NCBI GenBank assembly: GCA_950295325.1
Contig: OX485804.1
Coordinates: forward strand, 56,172,001-56,236,000
Length of the DNA: 64,000 nucleotides
From: Polytrichum commune
Lineage: Eukaryota > Streptophyta > Polytrichopsida > Polytrichales > Polytrichaceae
Direction of reading: 5' to 3'
In this document: one piece after another, positions 59,900 through 64,000 of the stretch
Layout of the letters: every line of letters starts with the position of its first letter
Numbering within the stretch: the first letter of the stretch is position 1
The notes under the pieces: generated by a model
Seen by the model: the letters and a program-made list of their open reading frames with translations, nothing else
Database searches by the model: none
What the model was told of the DNA's origin: nothing
Translations under genes and position numbers: made by a program

Positions 59900-60479
59900 C
59901 CCTTCTAACTTATATATGGTTTTGTATGTCAGTGATAGGTTGTTTATTTTCTATTCGCCTTTTATGGACTAGTATTAGGTGTGCGTATTGTATGGCGATT
60001 AAGTTGATTTGTTTAAATGTGTTCCGGATTTGTGGGGGAGGGAGTTTAAGCTTTGTTTCTAGTTCTTTCATCGAGGGGATGTGGGTTGTGGCTCTGGCAC
60101 CTGCTGCTAATACCATGAGTGGAGCGGTATTCCATCCTCTTGCTATGATACTGTTAATTAGTGGTTGATATTTTGTAGTTTTTCTTTCTTTGGTTTCAGC
60201 AGTAAACCTGTCATTGCAATATGTAAATTCTATAAATTGTATAGTTATTTCTGGTGTAGGGGCTTCTGGTGGTGGGTGGTTATATGGAGCAAAATCTACA
60301 TTACATTAACTTATACGCATGTTGAGATCCACTCAGGATCTCTTCATCCCTCAAGGCTTCATATTTTTTTTATCACCATTGGAGGTGGAGTCGTAAACAC
60401 TTTATGTTTTATATTGACAAAAAGTCAAAGCAAGTTGCCCAAATGTCTTGACTGTGAATTTTACTAGAAATGTAATGTA
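59758..60479. other. intergenic with TG microsatellite
   Basis: A (TG)n run at 59853-59882 leads into poly-T. The open frame through it is an artefact of the simple repeat. No supported gene. Confidence 0.5.
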
Positions 60480-60839
60480 CACTCTAAACTCCGTAATATC
60501 AACCTCCTTGATGTCACACCTTCTCTCATATCCTGAAATCCTATGGAGCGAAGGTTGTCGGTTTAAATCTTATTGCTTATTGTTAGGTTTCCCTCCCATA
60601 TATCATGGGTTTTTGATATTGAAATAAATCTCAAAAGATTCAAACCACACGCTCGCACGCATCATGTTGTCATTGTTATATTTATTTTCATTATTGCACT
60701 ATTGATTTTGTGCTATTCCATAATGCCACATGCTACATTAGTTCTCTTTTATCACGCATTCATGTTAGCACTACATAAGTCCTTAATATCATGTGCACTT
60801 TGGTTGCCCGACAAGTGTGATATTATGGAGTTTAGAGTG
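60480..60839. mobile_element. TA-flanked MITE with pogo-like ends, family 4 (360 bp)
   Basis: The left end CACTCTAAACTCCGTAATAT and the inverted right end ATATTATGGAGTTTAGAGTG pair closely. TA flanks both ends (60478-60479 and 60840-60841). A subterminal CTTGATGTCACACC resembles the subterminal motif of family 1. Non-coding. Confidence 0.8.
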
Positions 60840-61505
60840 TACTATTATGTTCTTGAATTTCCAACAACAAAGAAAATGTCCAAATCCAAGGCTAGGAGAA
60901 AACTTATTTCTTTGAAGTTAGTGCACTACCACTTACTTGAAAAGTACGCCAACAATTTGACATGGTCGATAGTTGTCCAACATACCTTGAATGAAGAGAT
61001 GCTTTTGGAGTTTTGGTGGACGATTTGCAACAATGTTCATTGAATATTTAGTCAGTTTAGAGTGTACTATTATGTTCTTGAATTTCCAACAACAAAGAAA
61101 ATGTCCAAATCCAAGGCTAGGAGAAACCTTATTTCTTTGAAGTTAGTGCACTACCACTTACTTGAAAAGTACGCCAACAATTTGACATGGTCGATAGTTG
61201 TCCAACATACCTCGAATGAAGAGATGCTTTTGGAGTTTTGGTGGACGATTTGCAACAATGTTCATTGAATATTTAGTCAGTTTAGAGTGTACTATTATGT
61301 TCTTGAATTTCCGACAACAAAGAAAATGTCCAAATCCAAGGCTAGGAGAAACCTTATTTCTTTGAAGTTAGTGCACTACCACTTACTTGAAAATTACGCC
61401 AACAATTTGACATGGTCGGTAGTTGTCCAACATACCTCGAATGAAGAGATGCTTTTGGAGTTTTGGTGGACGATTTGCAACAATGTTCATTGAATATTTA
61501 GTAAG
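60831..61505 (+). repeat. 225-bp tandem repeat, three copies, with open reading frame
   Basis: Units start TTTAGAGTGTACTATTATGT at 60831, 61056 and 61281. They are about 98 percent identical by eye. The period is a multiple of three, so one frame stays open in every unit, reading VYYYVLEFPTTKKMSKSKAR and ending NNVH-stop. The first unit continues an open frame beginning at 60573. I do not recognise the peptide. The unit start coincides with the last nine bases of the MITE at 60480-60839. Confidence 0.9.
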
Positions 61506-62509
61506 TTGTGCAACCCTATGGATGCGAGCTTTAGATAACTATCAACAAGTTTGATGCATAAAGTTTTTGTATTTCTAGCTTTGTAAGCTTCATTCCATAT
61601 CACATGAGTAGTGTGTGTTAACATGTGCAAAAGCGCTTGGATAAATTAGAGATTGGGTTGAAATGTAGTGGATATCCCACTCATTCATGTTGAATATGCA
61701 TCAGGTACGAGCCCCGTGTGATTGTGGGCACACTACCCTAAATAGTCATATTAGTGTGGGCCACAATAATTCTCTAGAGCCCACATTAAATCTCATAATA
61801 AATATTAATATGGGCCTTGTCAACTTTCAACCCATGTCAAAACTATAATGAAAAATTAGTGTGGGCCGTAGTAATTGGTTTTGTAGGAACTTAGTGTGGA
61901 TTGATTTATTCTTTTATGCTATTGGTTTTGATGTAAAATGAGTATTTTATTTTATGTGAGGTGTTGGTTGGAAGTCTCAAGAAAGATCGAGAGGACAACC
62001 AAGGGTCTTGGACCCACATTATTTCTACCCCCACTAGACACTTAGAGCAGCCCACCTAATTGTTTTCACGCTAATTCTCCACTCACACTAATAGGATTAT
62101 TTAGTGCATACATGCATGTGCAGTTAGGTTGCCTTTTCAAATAGGTGGCCTCCTTATCCATGCAAATTACTTTGGGTCAAAATCATAATGTGCAAAAACT
62201 TGTAACTTTGTTCACTCATTCACACTAGTTTGAATATTTGCTACCACGGTAGCAAAATATAGCAATATTTTTCTTACTGTGGTTTCTAAACATATGGATC
62301 ATAAACAAAGTTATGAGTTTTTATGCTCTAATTTGGACCCAAGAAAATTTGCATGGGTAAAGAATCAACCTACATAACATTACTCAGCTGATGAGTTGTA
62401 TTCAACTACCTTGACTTGATATTTGATCTCAAGCACCAGGATCCGGCATCCGGAGGCATTCTTTTTTAATTTGTTGCAAGACCCATGAACACAACCCATA
62501 AGCCGAGTA
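61506..62509. other. intergenic, nothing recognised
   Basis: GTGTGGGCC words recur (61747, 61859) but no defined element was recognised. No supported gene. Confidence 0.4.
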
Positions 62510-63423
62510 TAGTCCACCCTCTATAAGTGTTACCTCTATAAGTGTTAAAATTCCATAAGTGTTAACATTTTTTCTACTCCCTACTTGGGGAGACTACAAT
62601 AATGTTAAGTGTTAAGTGTTAACTGATTGGCTACTCCCCTCTTTGTAATTTTGCCCTCTATATCTGTTAACTTATTATTATACTATATAATACCATACAA
62701 TACAATATACTGTAACATAGCACATGTAATATATTGTAACATACTGTAACATACCCCCCATTTAGAAATTATTAGGGTTTAGGATATTGACTGCAAGTCC
62801 CTCCTTCGTCAACTCACTTTACCCTAGTAGGTTGAGCCAGTCTACTAGCGTTTGAATTTCTGAGAATGTTGTTTTCGAATTTCAGACTTGTAGGGCGAAT
62901 CACATACCATTAGAAAGCTATTGAGGAGAATTTGACTTGAATAATCCTTACCAACCATCCAATGAGGAATTGATGGAGATGTTCAACCCAAATTCCTTTG
63001 TTGAGGAGGAGGATGACACTGAAACTCTTGCATCTGAACCTATAGCCCATGTGTGTTACAAGGATGTGCAGTCTTCTCTTCAAACTTTACGTCATTATCT
63101 TGAGCAGAGGTCTACTGATGTTATGCATTTGGTCAAGAAATTAGAAAAGTTTGAGAAAGAGATTGATCACCTACATGTGAATCAGCTCCAACAGACCTCT
63201 ATAGATGCCTTCTTCCATCCTAGAGGAGTGTAAATGGAGGAGTGAGACTCCTCAATTGTATTTTGGAACTTCATTTGGTATTATAACAATATTTTACTTG
63301 TGTTACACATTTATACGTGTTATGTTTTGATTTGTTAAACTCTATATTCTATAAGTGTTAACACTCTATAAGTGTTAACAATATTACCACTCCCAATTGT
63401 TAGCACTTATAGAGGGTGGACTG
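62510..63423 (+). mobile_element. pogo-like non-autonomous element, family 3, copy 2 (914 bp)
   Basis: The ends TAGTCCACCCTCTATAAGTG and the inverted CACTTATAGAGGGTGGACTG pair, with TA at 62508-62509 and 63424-63425. It is nearly identical to 39790-40685 in reverse orientation, so these are two insertions of one recently active family. It carries the 98-codon tail frame. Confidence 0.88.
62937..63233 (+). pseudogene. pogo-like transposase C-terminal tail (98 codons)
   Basis: An acidic stretch (NPNSFVEEEDDTETLASE), then a predicted coiled coil (YLEQRSTDVMHLVKKLEKFE), then QTSIDAFFHPRGV and a stop. No catalytic domain remains. The open frame starts at TTG at 62937 (TTGAATAATCC); ATGs lie inside it. 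QTSIDAFF fits the PIP-box consensus. Confidence 0.6.
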
Positions 63424-63636
63424 TAATTTATGTGTTCACGTAGGTCCATTATGTATAAACTGCACATAGCAATGTACTTTAAACAATAAGTTTCCAAGAA
63501 TCGAGGCCCTAATTTCATGCATGAAGACCAAGCGTAGTCAAGTGACAAGCTCTCATTTACCGCCATCTCTGAGGACTAAGTCCAGACACGGACGGAATCC
63601 ATTGCACTTTTGAGTTTCAAGTCGGGCTTCAACTCA

Positions 63637-64000
63637 CTACACCTTTTTACGTATTTAGTGTCATTTTCTATATGGACTTACATTGTGCTATAACTTTTTT
63701 AATTAATATAGATCTAGTCTTTTACCAAAAAAAGGGTCAGATTGGTTGCCTGGACATTGTAGGACATTATAACATCTACTTAGTTAAAAATTACACTAAA
63801 AAAAAAAAAGTTTTAGTAGTGTGTAACCCCAAAAAGTAAATGACACTAAATACCATGAACGATGTAGGAGGAAGAAAGAAAGCGAGGGGGGGGGGGGGGG
63901 AAGTAACGGAACATCTCATAATGACACGATATGGAATGAAGTCATGGTGCATGAAATTTGCGCAAACGATTATGGTTGGTGTAATGGAAATAACACCAAC
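63637..64000. mobile_element. family C MITE with flanking repeat, reaches the window edge
   Basis: Matches 34290-34620 (GGTCAGATTGGTTGCCTGGA, GTGTGTAACCCCAAAAAGTA, CGGAACATCTCATAATGACA) with moderate divergence. It includes a poly-G tract at 63887-63901. The repeat continues past the window. Confidence 0.6.

Noticed and set aside
59854..60168. 104-codon open frame after the TG microsatellite
   Set aside because: It begins in (TG)n/poly-T simple repeat. The rest is hydrophobic AT-rich translation with no recognisable domain or splice structure.
60831..61505. CRISPR-like or satellite array
   Set aside because: Units are 225 bp with no spacer structure, there are only three, and the context is a plant nuclear genome.

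Overview
The window reads as nuclear DNA of a land plant with a repeat-rich genome. Two intact, spliced, plant-type genes sit in long AT-rich intergenic DNA full of small inverted-repeat transposons. I cannot name the species. The unusually long NLP protein, and pogo-like elements beside Mutator-like ones, would fit a non-seed plant (moss, lycophyte or fern), but that is a weak inference. I saw no bacterial or organellar genes, rRNA, tRNA or CRISPR.

Layout. 1-9.8 kb: no convincing gene; dispersed repeats and several families of miniature inverted-repeat elements (MITEs). 9.8-16.0 kb: a NIN-like protein (NLP) transcription factor gene, four coding exons that join in frame (1280 aa), with N-terminal GAF-like region, RWP-RK and PB1 domains and a long purine-rich leader. 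16-23.2 kb: intergenic, with more MITEs and a minisatellite. 23.2-33.6 kb: a 19-exon gene for a prolyl-oligopeptidase (S9) family serine peptidase (761 aa) with a complete Ser-Asp-His triad, a GC-AG intron and two separate tandem duplications of about 207 bp at its 5' end. 34-46 kb: a cluster of pogo/Tigger-like DNA transposons flanked by TA, all decayed. 48.0-59.6 kb: one 11,557-bp Mutator-like element (MULE) with long GC-rich terminal inverted repeats and an exact 9-bp target duplication. 59.6-64 kb: a TA-flanked MITE joined to a 225-bp triple tandem repeat, a second copy of the tail-only pogo element, and a MITE-bearing repeat.

The most interesting system is the MULE. Its transposase gene runs inward from the right arm. 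A second spliced gene of unknown family, with a C2HC zinc finger, runs inward from the left arm. This convergent two-gene plan resembles maize MuDR (mudrA/mudrB), but the second protein does not look like MURB. A possible third small gene with its own TATA box lies between them. The transposase reading frame carries a single in-frame TAG, so this copy may depend on a relative elsewhere. The non-coding parts are studded with a GTAACATG motif.

A second theme is the pogo-like cluster. Three sequence families in the window each end in a PCNA-binding (PIP-box) motif, even where most of the transposase has been lost, which suggests a link to DNA replication.
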